Below, piece after piece: positions 1-8,638 of a DNA stretch of 29,680 nucleotides. Both the position numbers and the translations under genes were made by a program. The notes beneath the pieces were generated by a model. The model saw only the letters and a program-made list of their open reading frames with translations, was not told the DNA's origin and did not search any database. How positions within the stretch are numbered: the first letter of the stretch is position 1; the number at the start of each line of letters is the position of its first letter. Source of the DNA: Oscillospiraceae bacterium (GTDB taxonomy: Bacteria > Bacillota > Clostridia > Oscillospirales > Oscillospiraceae); NCBI GenBank assembly GCA_028691385.1, contig JAQUZL010000005.1, positions 1-29,680 of the forward strand, read 5' to 3'.

Positions 1-1
1 G

Positions 2-577
2 GATGCCCCGCTGGACATGCGCATGGATCAAAGTCAGGGCGTCACGGCCTATGAGATTGTCAACGGGTATTCCGACGACCAGCTGCGAAAAATTCTCTAT
101 GAATTCGGCGAGGAGCGCTATGCGCCGCGCATCGCGGGGGCAATTTGCCGCCGCCGGGCGCTTTCACCCATTCAAACCACACTGGAACTGTCGGAGATTG
201 TGCGCAGCGCCATGCCCGCGCAGGCGCTGCGGGAAAAGCAGCACCCGGCCAAGCGTACCTTTCAGGCCATTCGCATTGCGGTCAACGACGAGCTGGCCGC
301 AGTGTCGCATATGATGGACGCGGCCATCGACTGCCTGAATCCGGGCGGACGGCTGGCAGTGATCACCTTCCACTCGCTGGAGGATCGCATCGTCAAGCAG
401 TCGCTGCAGGCGGCGGCCAAGGGCTGCGTTTGCCCGCCGGATTTTCCGGTCTGCGTTTGCGGCAAAAAGCCGCAGGTGCGGCTTGTGACGCGCAAGCCGA
501 TTATATCAGGAGAAATGGAACTGGAGCGCAATCCGCGCGCGCGCAGTGCCAAACTTCGTGTTGCGGAGAAAATTTGA
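2..577 (+). CDS. rsmH: 16S rRNA (cytosine1402-N4)-methyltransferase RsmH, C-terminal part
   Basis: The 5' end lies outside the window; the frame is already open at base 2. RsmH (MraW) methylates N4 of C1402 in 16S rRNA with SAM and is normally the first or second gene of the dcw cluster. The visible 192 codons match the C-terminal half of the family: a substrate-binding segment around DQSQGVTAYEIVN, the run RTFQAIRIAVNDEL, then the end-domain signature GGRLAVITFHSLEDRIVK and a C-terminal basic tail NPRARSAKLRVAEKI. A cysteine-rich segment (CVCPPDFPVCVCGKKP) sits between them, as in other Firmicutes RsmH proteins. The stop is followed 9 nt later by ftsL, so the two are probably co-transcribed. 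Confidence 0.95.
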   Translation, partial: DAPLDMRMDQSQGVTAYEIVNGYSDDQLRKILYEFGEERYAPRIAGAICRRRALSPIQTTLELSEIVRSAMPAQALREKQHPAKRTFQAIRIAVNDELAAVSHMMDAAIDCLNPGGRLAVITFHSLEDRIVKQSLQAAAKGCVCPPDFPVCVCGKKPQVRLVTRKPIISGEMELERNPRARSAKLRVAEKI

Positions 578-586
578 GGTTAAATC

Positions 587-1123
587 ATGGCAGATGCACA
601 ACGGGCGCAAATGCGCCGGGGATATTCCGATCTAAACGCGATGACGGCCTCCACTGCGCCGCAGCGAACCTATCGTGAGCTGCCGGTCGCACAGCCGCGC
701 CCGAAGGCGCAGCCGCGCCCAGCTGCAAAGCCCAAGCGCCGCATCTCCGTGTTTGTGATGGCGGCTTGCTTTTCTGCGGCCTTTTTGGTGCTGCTGGTCA
801 TCACCAGCTATGCCCAGTGGTATGAGCTGACGTCCCAGACGGCAGCGCTGCAGGATCAGATTTCACAGGGGCTTACCACGCAGACCGCGCTGCGCAGCAC
901 TTATGAAAGCAAGATTGATCTGGATTATGTGGAACAGCAGGCAACGACGCAGCTTGGCATGTCGCAGCCTGCGGCCAACCAGATTGTCCATTTGGATCTT
1001 TGCGGCCCCGACCATGCGCAGGTGCTCTCGGTGGAGAGCGAAGTAAAGCACGAGAGCATCTTCTCCGCGCTGAAAAACAGCGTTGCGGCGATGGTGGGGT
1101 ACATTCGTGCATACTTTTCATAA
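587..1123 (+). CDS. ftsL: FtsL-like septum formation protein
   Basis: A 178-residue bitopic membrane protein in the position always held by ftsL, between rsmH and the division PBP. Residues 1-52 form a Pro/Lys/Arg-rich cytoplasmic tail, about 53-74 a single transmembrane helix (rich in Val, Leu, Ala), followed by an extracytoplasmic segment (TSQTAALQDQISQGLTTQTA) that looks like the FtsL/DivIC coiled coil. The segment IDLDYVEQQATTQLGMSQPA fits the conserved region after the coiled coil. FtsL would bind DivIB/FtsQ and DivIC and help activate the FtsW-PBP pair at the septum. It is longer than most FtsL proteins because of the N-terminal tail. A GAGG sequence lies before the ATG. Identity rests mostly on position and topology, since FtsL is poorly conserved. 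Confidence 0.8.
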   Translation: MADAQRAQMRRGYSDLNAMTASTAPQRTYRELPVAQPRPKAQPRPAAKPKRRISVFVMAACFSAAFLVLLVITSYAQWYELTSQTAALQDQISQGLTTQTALRSTYESKIDLDYVEQQATTQLGMSQPAANQIVHLDLCGPDHAQVLSVESEVKHESIFSALKNSVAAMVGYIRAYFS

Positions 1124-1164
1124 ATCATTGATACACTGACACAGGCGGGGTTCCGTCTGCTGCG

Positions 1165-1195
1165 CTATGGCGTCGGCTGATCCCCGACGCCATAG
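1165..1195 (+). terminator. Hairpin between ftsL and the PBP gene (attenuator or partial terminator)
   Basis: Perfect 12-bp inverted repeat: CTATGGCGTCGG (1165-1176) and CCGACGCCATAG (1184-1195) with a 7-nt loop. It is followed by only TTTGT, so it is at best a weak intrinsic terminator. It sits in the longest gap (97 nt) of the cluster before ftsZ, where it could reduce read-through or stabilise an mRNA end. Confidence 0.45.
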
Positions 1196-1220
1196 TTTGT
1201 AAATTGAAACAGGAGGCAAC

Positions 1221-3563
1221 ATGGGAAAAGATAGACTGTTTCGAAAAGAATCAGCACATAAAAAGCAGAAAACGAGTCGGACAATCAATATTCGCATGAT
1301 TGTTGTGCTGCTGCTGGGCACGGTGGTGCTGTTTGTGCCGCTGTATCTCATGCTGTACTACGATATGATTACCGAGCACGACCGCTATGAGGGAGAGGCA
1401 ACGGAAAATCAAACGCGCAGCACGTCGGTTTCGGCCTCGCGCGGAACGATTTACGATCGCAATATGAATATTCTGGCCATTTCGTCAACGGCGGAAAACG
1501 TATTTTTAGATCCGAATGAAATTGCCACCAAAAATCAGAATCTGGGCGTGATTGCCAGCGGGCTGGCGGATATTCTGGACGTAGACGCCGACTGGATTCG
1601 CAAGCAGGCGGAGGACACCACCATGCGCTATAAGGTGATCGCCAGAAAGATTGACAGCGATCACAGCGAGCAGGTGCGCGCATTTATCAACGAAAATGAT
1701 CTCAGCGGCATTCATCTCGAGCCGGACAGCAAGCGCTATTATCCCAATACATCCCTCGCATCCCAGGTGCTGGGCTTTGTCAATACGGACAACACCGGCA
1801 CAGAAGGGATCGAGGCAAAATACGACAGCTATCTGGAAGGCACGGCCGGTAAAATTATCACGACAAAGGGCAACAACGGCGCAGAAATGCTCTATCAGTA
1901 TGAAAAGTACTACGAGGCGTCCGATGGTGACAGCATTGTGCTGACGCTGGATTCCACCGCGCAGTACTATCTGGAAAAGAACATGCAGGCGGCCATTGAC
2001 CAGTATGATGTGCAAAATGGCGCGTTTGGCATCCTGATGGACGTCAATTCCGGCGAAGTGCTGGCCATGGCCACCCTCGGCGGCTTTGACCCCAATACCT
2101 ATCTTTCCATTTACGACGAACCGACCGATCAGGCGCTCGAGCAGCTGTACGCCACCGCCATGTCCTATCCCAAGGGCAGCGAGGCCTACCAGAGCGCAAT
2201 TGACGAATATAACAGCGGCGTTGCCGCGGCGCGGCTTTCCCAGTGGCGCAACCGCTGCGTGTCCGACGGCTATGAGCCCGGCTCCACGTTTAAGCTCATC
2301 ACCTTGGCTTCGGCGCTGGAAGAGGGCGCAATCACGCTTGACAGCACCTTCTACTGCGGTGGCGCGACCAACGATATTAAGGGCAGAACCGAGCCGCTCA
2401 ACTGCTGGAAACCGGCCGGTCACGGCACGGAAACAACCGCGCAGGCGCTGCAGAATTCCTGCAATATTGCCTTTGCGCGGATTGGCATTGCGCTGGGCGG
2501 CGACAAGCTCTATGACTACATTGACGCCTTTGGCCTGATGGAAAAGACGGGCATTGACCTGCCGGGCGAGTCTTCCGGACTGTTCTTCTCAAGAGGGGTG
2601 CTGGCCGATCAAAAAAGCGATGCATCGCTTTGCTCGGTTTCCTTTGGACAGACCTTTAAGATTACGCCGGTGCAGCTGGTGCGGGCGGTATCAGCCGTGG
2701 TCAATGGCGGCTACCTGCTTGAACCGTATGCAGTGTCGGAAATTCTGGACGAAAACGGCAGCCCCATTCAAAAAAATGAGCGCACGGTGCTGCGGCAGGT
2801 CATCAGCGAGGATACCTCCAAGACCATGCGCACGCTCATGGAATCCGTCGTCACAGAGGGAACCGCGAAGAACGCCCGTGTGGCGGGCTACCGAATCGGC
2901 GGCAAAACCGGCACCTCGGAAAAAATTGACGAGTATGACGAAAACGGCGTGCTGGTGGAAGATAAAATTGTTTCGTTTATTGGGGTCGCGCCCATCGACG
3001 CCCCCAAGTATGTCTGCCTTGTGGCGCTGGACACGCCGAGTACCGCCACCGGCATTTACATTTCCGGCGGCGTCATGGCGGCGCCGACCGTACGCGACGT
3101 GATGGCGGACGTCCTGCCGTACCTTGGCGTAGATCCGGAATACTCCGGCGAGGATGCTGCGCTCGTCGACGTGACCGTGCCGTATCTCATCGGCATGACC
3201 GAAGCGGAGGCGGCGGACGCGCTGAAGCAGGTGAACCTGCAATACCGCGTGGTGGGCGATGGGGAAACCGTCACCGATCAGATTGCGGCCAGCGGCAGCC
3301 AGATTCCGGGCGAATCCACGGTGGTGCTGTATATGGGCGGGGAGAAACAGACGGATCTTGTGACTGTGCCCAATATTATGGGCATGTCCATCGAAAACGC
3401 AAACCGCGCAATCACAAACGCGGGTCTTTATATCAAGCTGAAGGGCGCAACGGATGCCAGCAGCACCGTGGTTGCAACGGATCAGAGCACACAGGGCGGA
3501 TTGCAGGTTGCGCGCGGCACCGTCATTACGGTCGAATTCACCGACTATAGCGCGCAGGATTGA
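1221..3563 (+). CDS. Class B penicillin-binding protein with two PASTA domains (FtsI/PBP2B/SpoVD type)
   Basis: A 780-residue septal transpeptidase that cross-links peptidoglycan outside the membrane. A short basic cytoplasmic tail is followed by one transmembrane helix (about residues 27-47), a PBP dimerisation domain and the transpeptidase domain. The three penicillin-binding motifs are intact: SxxK as STFK with nucleophile Ser355, SxN as SCN at 413-415, and KTGT at 562-565. Two PASTA domains follow, beginning near residues 652 (VPYLIGM) and 715 (VPNIMGM). An inserted helical stretch (about 315-345) precedes the SxxK motif. The cluster has one such gene, where Bacillus has pbpB and spoVD, so whether it serves vegetative division, sporulation or both cannot be told from sequence. 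Shine-Dalgarno AGGAGG precedes the ATG. FtsW downstream is the likely partner. Confidence 0.93.
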   Translation: MGKDRLFRKESAHKKQKTSRTINIRMIVVLLLGTVVLFVPLYLMLYYDMITEHDRYEGEATENQTRSTSVSASRGTIYDRNMNILAISSTAENVFLDPNEIATKNQNLGVIASGLADILDVDADWIRKQAEDTTMRYKVIARKIDSDHSEQVRAFINENDLSGIHLEPDSKRYYPNTSLASQVLGFVNTDNTGTEGIEAKYDSYLEGTAGKIITTKGNNGAEMLYQYEKYYEASDGDSIVLTLDSTAQYYLEKNMQAAIDQYDVQNGAFGILMDVNSGEVLAMATLGGFDPNTYLSIYDEPTDQALEQLYATAMSYPKGSEAYQSAIDEYNSGVAAARLSQWRNRCVSDGYEPGSTFKLITLASALEEGAITLDSTFYCGGATNDIKGRTEPLNCWKPAGHGTETTAQALQNSCNIAFARIGIALGGDKLYDYIDAFGLMEKTGIDLPGESSGLFFSRGVLADQKSDASLCSVSFGQTFKITPVQLVRAVSAVVNGGYLLEPYAVSEILDENGSPIQKNERTVLRQVISEDTSKTMRTLMESVVTEGTAKNARVAGYRIGGKTGTSEKIDEYDENGVLVEDKIVSFIGVAPIDAPKYVCLVALDTPSTATGIYISGGVMAAPTVRDVMADVLPYLGVDPEYSGEDAALVDVTVPYLIGMTEAEAADALKQVNLQYRVVGDGETVTDQIAASGSQIPGESTVVLYMGGEKQTDLVTVPNIMGMSIENANRAITNAGLYIKLKGATDASSTVVATDQSTQGGLQVARGTVITVEFTDYSAQD

Positions 3564-3587
3564 CCAACGGACAAAGGAGAAGCCAAA

Positions 3588-5048
3588 ATGAAACTGTCTG
3601 ACTTATTGAATGGAATTGAAATCGTTGCAAGTACGGCCTCCGTGGATTTGGAGATTACCGGCGTCAGCTATGATTCCCGCCTGACCCAACCGGGGGATCT
3701 GTTTGTCGCAATTTCCGGCTATGCTTCCGACGGTCATCAATTCATCCCCAATGCGGTATCGGCAGGCGCTGTGGCGGTGCTGTGCGAAAAAGCGCCGAGC
3801 GGCAGTGCGCCTTATCTCTGCACGCCCTCCACGCGGCAGGCGCTGGCAGTGGCGGCAGCCAATTGGTTTGGCCATCCGGCGCGCCGCATGACCATGATTG
3901 GCGTGACCGGCACCAACGGGAAAACAACGACCACCTACCTGCTCAAGCACGTGCTGGAGCAGACGCTGGGCGCGAAGGTGGGGCTGATCGGCACCATTCA
4001 GAACATGATCGGCGACGAGGTGCTGCACACCGAGCGCACCACGCCGGAGAGCTTCGAGGTGCAAAAGCTGCTCTATGACATGGCGCAGGCGGGCTGCACC
4101 CATGTGGTGATGGAGGTGTCGTCCCACGCGCTTGTGCTGCATCGCACAGATGAAATTGCGTTTGACACCGGTGTTTTTACCAATCTTACCGAAGATCATC
4201 TGGATTTCCACAAGACCATGGAGGCATATCGGGACGCCAAGCTGATGCTGTTTACGCAGTGCAAAAAGGGCGTGTTCAATCTGGACGATCCCGCCTCTTC
4301 GTATATGATGCGCAAGGCGACCTGCGCGTGCACGACTTTTTCCACCACGCGCAACGACGCAAACTTTGTTTCGAAGTTTGTGAAGCTGAAACCCAGCAGC
4401 GTGGAGATGGATGTGGTGACTGGCGACGAAATTTGCCGGTTTGAGTTGGGCATCCCCGGCGGGTTCAGCGTCTATAACGCGCTGGGCGTGGTGGCGGCGG
4501 CGCATGGCATGGGTATTGCGCTGAGCGAAATCGCGCGCGCGCTGCGCACGGCCAAGGGCGTCAAGGGACGCGTGGAGGTGGTGCCGACGCCCGGCACAGA
4601 CTACACGGTGCTCATCGACTTTGCCCATTCCCCGGACAGTCTGGAAAATGTGCTGAAAACAGTGAAAACCTTCTGCAAAGGACGCCTGATTGCGGTCTTT
4701 GGCTGCGGCGGCGACCGCGATCCGATCAAACGCCCTATTATGGGAAACATTGCAACGCAGTATGCCGACCTTGCGGTGGTGACCTCCGATAACCCACGGA
4801 CAGAGAATCCCAACAAGATCATTGAACAGATTCTGGAGGGCATGCAGAACACCAAGACGCCCTGCCATGTGGAGGAAAACCGCAGAAAAGCAATTCGCTG
4901 GGCGATGGACGAAGCAAAAAAAGACGATATTGTCGTTTTGTGCGGGAAAGGCCATGAAACCTACCAGATTCTTGGCGCCGAAAAGGTGCATCTGGATGAA
5001 CGGGAAGAGGTTGCCGCGCATCTGGAAGAAGTGAAACAAGGGAAGTGA
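3588..5048 (+). CDS. murE: UDP-MurNAc-L-Ala-D-Glu:meso-DAP ligase MurE
   Basis: A 486-residue cytoplasmic Mur ligase that adds the third stem-peptide residue to the UDP-MurNAc-dipeptide with ATP. The ATP-binding loop GTNGKTT lies at residues 108-114, followed by the TERTTPES substrate-binding segment. The motif DNPR at 401-404 is the signature of meso-diaminopimelate-specific MurE; lysine-adding enzymes have a different motif here. This predicts DAP-type (A1gamma) peptidoglycan. The ATG follows AAAGGAG at good spacing. It starts 24 nt after the PBP gene and ends just before murF. Confidence 0.97.
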   Translation: MKLSDLLNGIEIVASTASVDLEITGVSYDSRLTQPGDLFVAISGYASDGHQFIPNAVSAGAVAVLCEKAPSGSAPYLCTPSTRQALAVAAANWFGHPARRMTMIGVTGTNGKTTTTYLLKHVLEQTLGAKVGLIGTIQNMIGDEVLHTERTTPESFEVQKLLYDMAQAGCTHVVMEVSSHALVLHRTDEIAFDTGVFTNLTEDHLDFHKTMEAYRDAKLMLFTQCKKGVFNLDDPASSYMMRKATCACTTFSTTRNDANFVSKFVKLKPSSVEMDVVTGDEICRFELGIPGGFSVYNALGVVAAAHGMGIALSEIARALRTAKGVKGRVEVVPTPGTDYTVLIDFAHSPDSLENVLKTVKTFCKGRLIAVFGCGGDRDPIKRPIMGNIATQYADLAVVTSDNPRTENPNKIIEQILEGMQNTKTPCHVEENRRKAIRWAMDEAKKDDIVVLCGKGHETYQILGAEKVHLDEREEVAAHLEEVKQGK

Positions 5049-5053
5049 ACGAT

Positions 5054-6475
5054 ATGAATGAAGTGAAGCAGACCAGCGGCGTCACTCTGAAGCAGATTGC
5101 CTCCTGGTGCGGCGGTGCTGTTTCTCATGAACATGAGAGCATTGTCATCAACGGATTCACCAAGGATTCCCGCGCACTGATTGCGGGCAACATGTATATT
5201 GCCATTCGCGGCGCGCGCGTTGACGGACACGATTATATCCCGCAGGTCATGGACAGCGGCGCGGCGGCGGTACTGGCAGACCATCTCCTGCCGCCGGAGA
5301 TTCCCGCGGTGGTGGTGAAAAACACCGAAACGGCGCTGCGCGCCATCGCCAGCGGCTATCGCGCCACCATGCATGCAAAGGTGCTGGCCATCACGGGCAG
5401 CGTCGGAAAGACGACCACCAAGGAGATGCTGGCCGCCATCATGAACAAGGCGTTTGCCACGGGCAAAACGCCGGCAAACTACAACAACAATATCGGCATG
5501 CCGCTGTCTATTTTGAATATGGATCGCAATTGCCAGATTGCCGTGCTGGAGATGGGCATGAACCATTTCGGCGAAATGTCCGAGCTGACCCACATCGCCA
5601 GACCCAACATTGCGGCGATTATCAACATCGGCACGATGCACATTGAAAATTTGCACAGCCGGAAGGGCATTCTCAAGGCCAAGCTGGAGATTGTCGAGGG
5701 CTTGCAGCCGGGCGGCGTGCTGGTGTTCAACGGCGATGAACCAATGCTGACGGATTTGCGCGGGAAGTATCCGTTTCGCACGCTGTACTTTGGCATTACC
5801 AACAAGGAGTGCGACGTGATTGCCGAAAACATTGCCTATTCCGAGGACAGCACGACCTTTGACGTGCACGGTCTGGGCAAATCCTTTAAGGTCAAGCTGC
5901 CGACCGAGGGCATGCACAACGTCTATAACGCACTGGCGGCCATCACCATGGCGCTTGAGAGCGGCGCGCAGCCCGAGCATATCACCGCCGCGCTGCAGGA
6001 CTTCACCAACGCGTCCATGCGCCTGAACACCTATGAGCGCAGCGGTTATACCATCATCGACGACTGCTACAACGCGGGGCCGGAATCCACGGCGGTGGCG
6101 CTGGGCATCCTCGGCCGCAAAAAAACAGACGGCAGCCGCATCGCGGTGCTGGGCGACATGCTGGAGCTTGGCCGCAGAGCAAACGCCGAGCATTACCGGA
6201 TCGGGCGCATTGCGGCGCAGAACGCCGATCTCATTCTGGCCTACGGAAAAACGGCGGAACGGATTGTTTCCGGCGCGCTGACCGGCGGCGTCAGCCAGCG
6301 CAACGTCGTGTTTTTTGACTCCCAGGAGGAAGTGGTAAAGACGCTTCTCAACCGGACGCAGCCGGGCGACGTGATCTTGTTCAAGGGCAGCCGCGGCGTG
6401 CATATGGAGCGGGTTTTGGCGATGTTCGAAGAGCAGGCTGACAAAAAACTGGCAGAAAGCGAGTCGGACGTATGA
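5054..6475 (+). CDS. murF: UDP-MurNAc-tripeptide:D-Ala-D-Ala ligase MurF
   Basis: A 473-residue Mur ligase that adds D-Ala-D-Ala to UDP-MurNAc-tripeptide, giving the pentapeptide used by MraY. The ATP loop GSVGKTT is at residues 115-121, followed by the family signatures TPANYNNNIGMPLS, LEMGMNHFGEM and DDCYNAGPEST. I chose the ATG at 5054 because AGGGA (5039-5043) is 10 nt upstream; an in-frame GTG at 5045 would overlap the murE stop by 4 nt (GTGA) and is possible, but the AGGGA would then be only 1 nt from the start codon. The 3' end overlaps mraY by 4 nt (ATGA), suggesting translational coupling. Confidence 0.96.
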   Translation: MNEVKQTSGVTLKQIASWCGGAVSHEHESIVINGFTKDSRALIAGNMYIAIRGARVDGHDYIPQVMDSGAAAVLADHLLPPEIPAVVVKNTETALRAIASGYRATMHAKVLAITGSVGKTTTKEMLAAIMNKAFATGKTPANYNNNIGMPLSILNMDRNCQIAVLEMGMNHFGEMSELTHIARPNIAAIINIGTMHIENLHSRKGILKAKLEIVEGLQPGGVLVFNGDEPMLTDLRGKYPFRTLYFGITNKECDVIAENIAYSEDSTTFDVHGLGKSFKVKLPTEGMHNVYNALAAITMALESGAQPEHITAALQDFTNASMRLNTYERSGYTIIDDCYNAGPESTAVALGILGRKKTDGSRIAVLGDMLELGRRANAEHYRIGRIAAQNADLILAYGKTAERIVSGALTGGVSQRNVVFFDSQEEVVKTLLNRTQPGDVILFKGSRGVHMERVLAMFEEQADKKLAESESDV

Positions 6476-7455
6476 TTTTGCTCATCACCTGTATTTCTGC
6501 GTTTGCCATCGCGCTGGTGCTGGGGCGGTGGGTCATTCCGCTGCTGCGCGCGCTCAAGGCGGGGCAGTCCATCCGCCAGATCGGCCCGAGCTGGCACAAC
6601 ACCAAGCAGGGCACGCCCACCATGGGCGGCGTTTTGTTTATCCTCGCCAGTGCGTTTGCTGTTTTTGCGGATGCAAGCGCCATTCGCGCGGGCGACTATA
6701 CCATTTTATATGTGTACTTTTTTGCGCTGGCGTTTGGCGTCATCGGCTTTGCCGATGACTTTATCAAGGTTTGTAAAAAGCGAAACCTTGGCCTGACGGC
6801 GCTTCAAAAATCTCTGATGCAGCTGGCTGTTGCGGCAATCTACCTGTATCTGCTGCAGCGCAGCGGCCGCCTCAGCTTCGATTTGTACATCCCGTTTGCC
6901 AATGTGACCGTTGCGGTGAACCGCATTGTGTATCTGGTGTTCGCCATGTTTGTGATTGTGGGCTGCGTGAACGCGGTCAACCTGACAGACGGCGTTGACG
7001 GCCTTGCCACCGGCGTTACCATGCCGGTCATGCTGTTTTTTGTCCTGATCGCAACAAGATGGGCGGACGCGCCGGTGGCAAAATTCGCCGTTGCGCTTTT
7101 TGGTGGACTTGCGGCGTTTTTGTGTTATAATTTTCATCCGGCCCGCGTTTTTATGGGCGACACCGGCTCTTTGTTTCTGGGCGGCGCGGTTTGCGGCATT
7201 GCCTTCGCGCTGGATATGCCCTTGGTGCTGATTCCGGTGGGCATTGTCTATATCTGCGAAGCGGCTTCGGATATTATTCAGGTTACCTACTTCAAGCTCA
7301 CCCACGGAAAGCGCGTGTTCCGCATGGCGCCGATTCATCACCATTTTGAGATGGGCGGCTGGAGCGAAATTAAAATTTTCACCGTTTTTACGTTGGTCAC
7401 GGTGCTGGGCTGCGCGCTGGCTTGGCTTGGCGTGATGAACCGGTTCTGCGCATAA
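6472..7455 (+). CDS. mraY: Phospho-N-acetylmuramoyl-pentapeptide transferase MraY
   Basis: A 327-residue integral membrane enzyme that moves phospho-MurNAc-pentapeptide onto undecaprenyl phosphate, making lipid I. About ten hydrophobic helices are visible. Family signatures include the early QGTPTMGG, the catalytic Asp pair in GFADDF (Asp95, Asp96), NLTDGVDGLA, FMGDTGSLFLGG and the cytoplasmic histidine cluster APIHHHFE near the C-terminus. It overlaps murF by 4 nt. In most bacteria murD follows here; in this window ftsW follows after 16 nt. Confidence 0.97.
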   Translation: MILLITCISAFAIALVLGRWVIPLLRALKAGQSIRQIGPSWHNTKQGTPTMGGVLFILASAFAVFADASAIRAGDYTILYVYFFALAFGVIGFADDFIKVCKKRNLGLTALQKSLMQLAVAAIYLYLLQRSGRLSFDLYIPFANVTVAVNRIVYLVFAMFVIVGCVNAVNLTDGVDGLATGVTMPVMLFFVLIATRWADAPVAKFAVALFGGLAAFLCYNFHPARVFMGDTGSLFLGGAVCGIAFALDMPLVLIPVGIVYICEAASDIIQVTYFKLTHGKRVFRMAPIHHHFEMGGWSEIKIFTVFTLVTVLGCALAWLGVMNRFCA

Positions 7456-7471
7456 AGAGAGGAGCAATGTC

Positions 7472-8620
7472 ATGGCAGAGCATACAACCGCAGTCGCCCG
7501 TCGGCGCATCAAAGAATTGAACGTCGGGCGGGGCATCATTGATCTGCCGTTTCTCATTTTGACTTTGCTGCTGGTCTTTATTGGCCTTGTGATGCTGTTT
7601 TCCGCCAGCTACGCCAGAGCCTATTCCGAAACCGGCAACGTTGCCTATTATTTTGTGCGGCAGGCCGGATTCGCGGCGGTTGGCATTGTAGCTATGCTGG
7701 CGGTGACGCGCGTGCCGTACCAATGGTTTCGAAAATGGTCGCTGCCGCTGCTGGCGGTGTCAATTGTTCTGCTCATGGCAGTGCTTGTGGCCGGCAGTGA
7801 GGATAATGGCGCAAAACGTTGGATTTTTATTGGTTTTATCTCCTTTCAGCCTTCGGAGATCACCAAGCTCGCGCTTGTGCTGACCTTTGCCGGACTCATT
7901 TCCGGGTATGGCGAACGCATGAAAACCTTTCAATATGGCGTGCTGCCGTTCAGCGTGATTATGGGTATCATATTTATTCTGCTGAAAATGGAGCCGCACC
8001 TGTCCTGCATCGTCATCATCGCGGTTTCCGGCGCGGGCATGATGTTTATGGGCGGCACCAAGCTGCGCTATTTTGTGGTCTTAGGCATCATTGGCGCGCT
8101 GGGCTTTTTTTGGTATATCAGTACGCAGGGCTATGCGGGCAGCCGCATTGATTCCTGGCTGCATCCGGAGCTTGACCCGACCGATTCCGGTTATCAGGTT
8201 TTGCAGTCGCTCTATGCCATCGGCTCCGGCGGCCTTGGCGGACTTGGCCTTGGCAGAAGCCGCCAAAAATATCTGTATCTGCCGGAGGAACACAACGACT
8301 ATATTTTCTCCATCGTCTGTGAGGAACTGGGCTTTGTCGGTGCGAGCCTGATCATTTTGCTGTTTTTGCTGCTGTTTGTGCGCGGCTTTTGGCTGGCGCT
8401 TCACGCGAAAGATAAATTCAGCGCGCTGTCCATCGCAGGCATTGTCCTGCAGATGACGATTCAGGTGTTTTTCAATATCGGCGTTGTCAGCAATTTGCTG
8501 CCGTCAACCGGCATTTCACTGCCGTTTTTCTCCTATGGCGGCACGGCGCTGCTGCTGCATCTGTTCGAAATGGGCATCATTTTGAATCTGTCAAGGGACT
8601 GCACGAATAACCGTGCATAG
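7472..8620 (+). CDS. ftsW: SEDS-family peptidoglycan glycosyltransferase FtsW/SpoVE
   Basis: A 382-residue polytopic membrane protein of the SEDS family (FtsW/RodA/SpoVE), which polymerises lipid II into glycan strands with a partner class B PBP. About ten transmembrane segments are visible after a 25-residue cytoplasmic start. Signatures are GAKRWIFIGFISFQPSE, the periplasmic-loop region GGLGGLGLGRSRQK, EEHNDYIFSIVCEELGF and the C-terminal TGISLPFFSYGG. Its position between mraY and murG supports FtsW or SpoVE over RodA; which of these two cannot be decided. The ATG follows a GAGAGGAG Shine-Dalgarno sequence. Confidence 0.93.
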   Translation: MAEHTTAVARRRIKELNVGRGIIDLPFLILTLLLVFIGLVMLFSASYARAYSETGNVAYYFVRQAGFAAVGIVAMLAVTRVPYQWFRKWSLPLLAVSIVLLMAVLVAGSEDNGAKRWIFIGFISFQPSEITKLALVLTFAGLISGYGERMKTFQYGVLPFSVIMGIIFILLKMEPHLSCIVIIAVSGAGMMFMGGTKLRYFVVLGIIGALGFFWYISTQGYAGSRIDSWLHPELDPTDSGYQVLQSLYAIGSGGLGGLGLGRSRQKYLYLPEEHNDYIFSIVCEELGFVGASLIILLFLLLFVRGFWLALHAKDKFSALSIAGIVLQMTIQVFFNIGVVSNLLPSTGISLPFFSYGGTALLLHLFEMGIILNLSRDCTNNRA

Positions 8621-8638
8621 AAAAAAGGGGGCGTGAGA

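Noticed and set aside
5045..5053. GTG start for murF overlapping the murE stop
   Set aside because: The only Shine-Dalgarno-like sequence (5039-5043) is 1 nt away from this GTG; ATG at 5054 is better spaced. Not excluded.
3603..6403. Long open frames on the - strand opposite murE and murF (each about 480 codons)
   Set aside because: They are exact shadows of well-identified genes, have no ribosome sites or recognisable domains, and reflect codon bias in GC-rich DNA.
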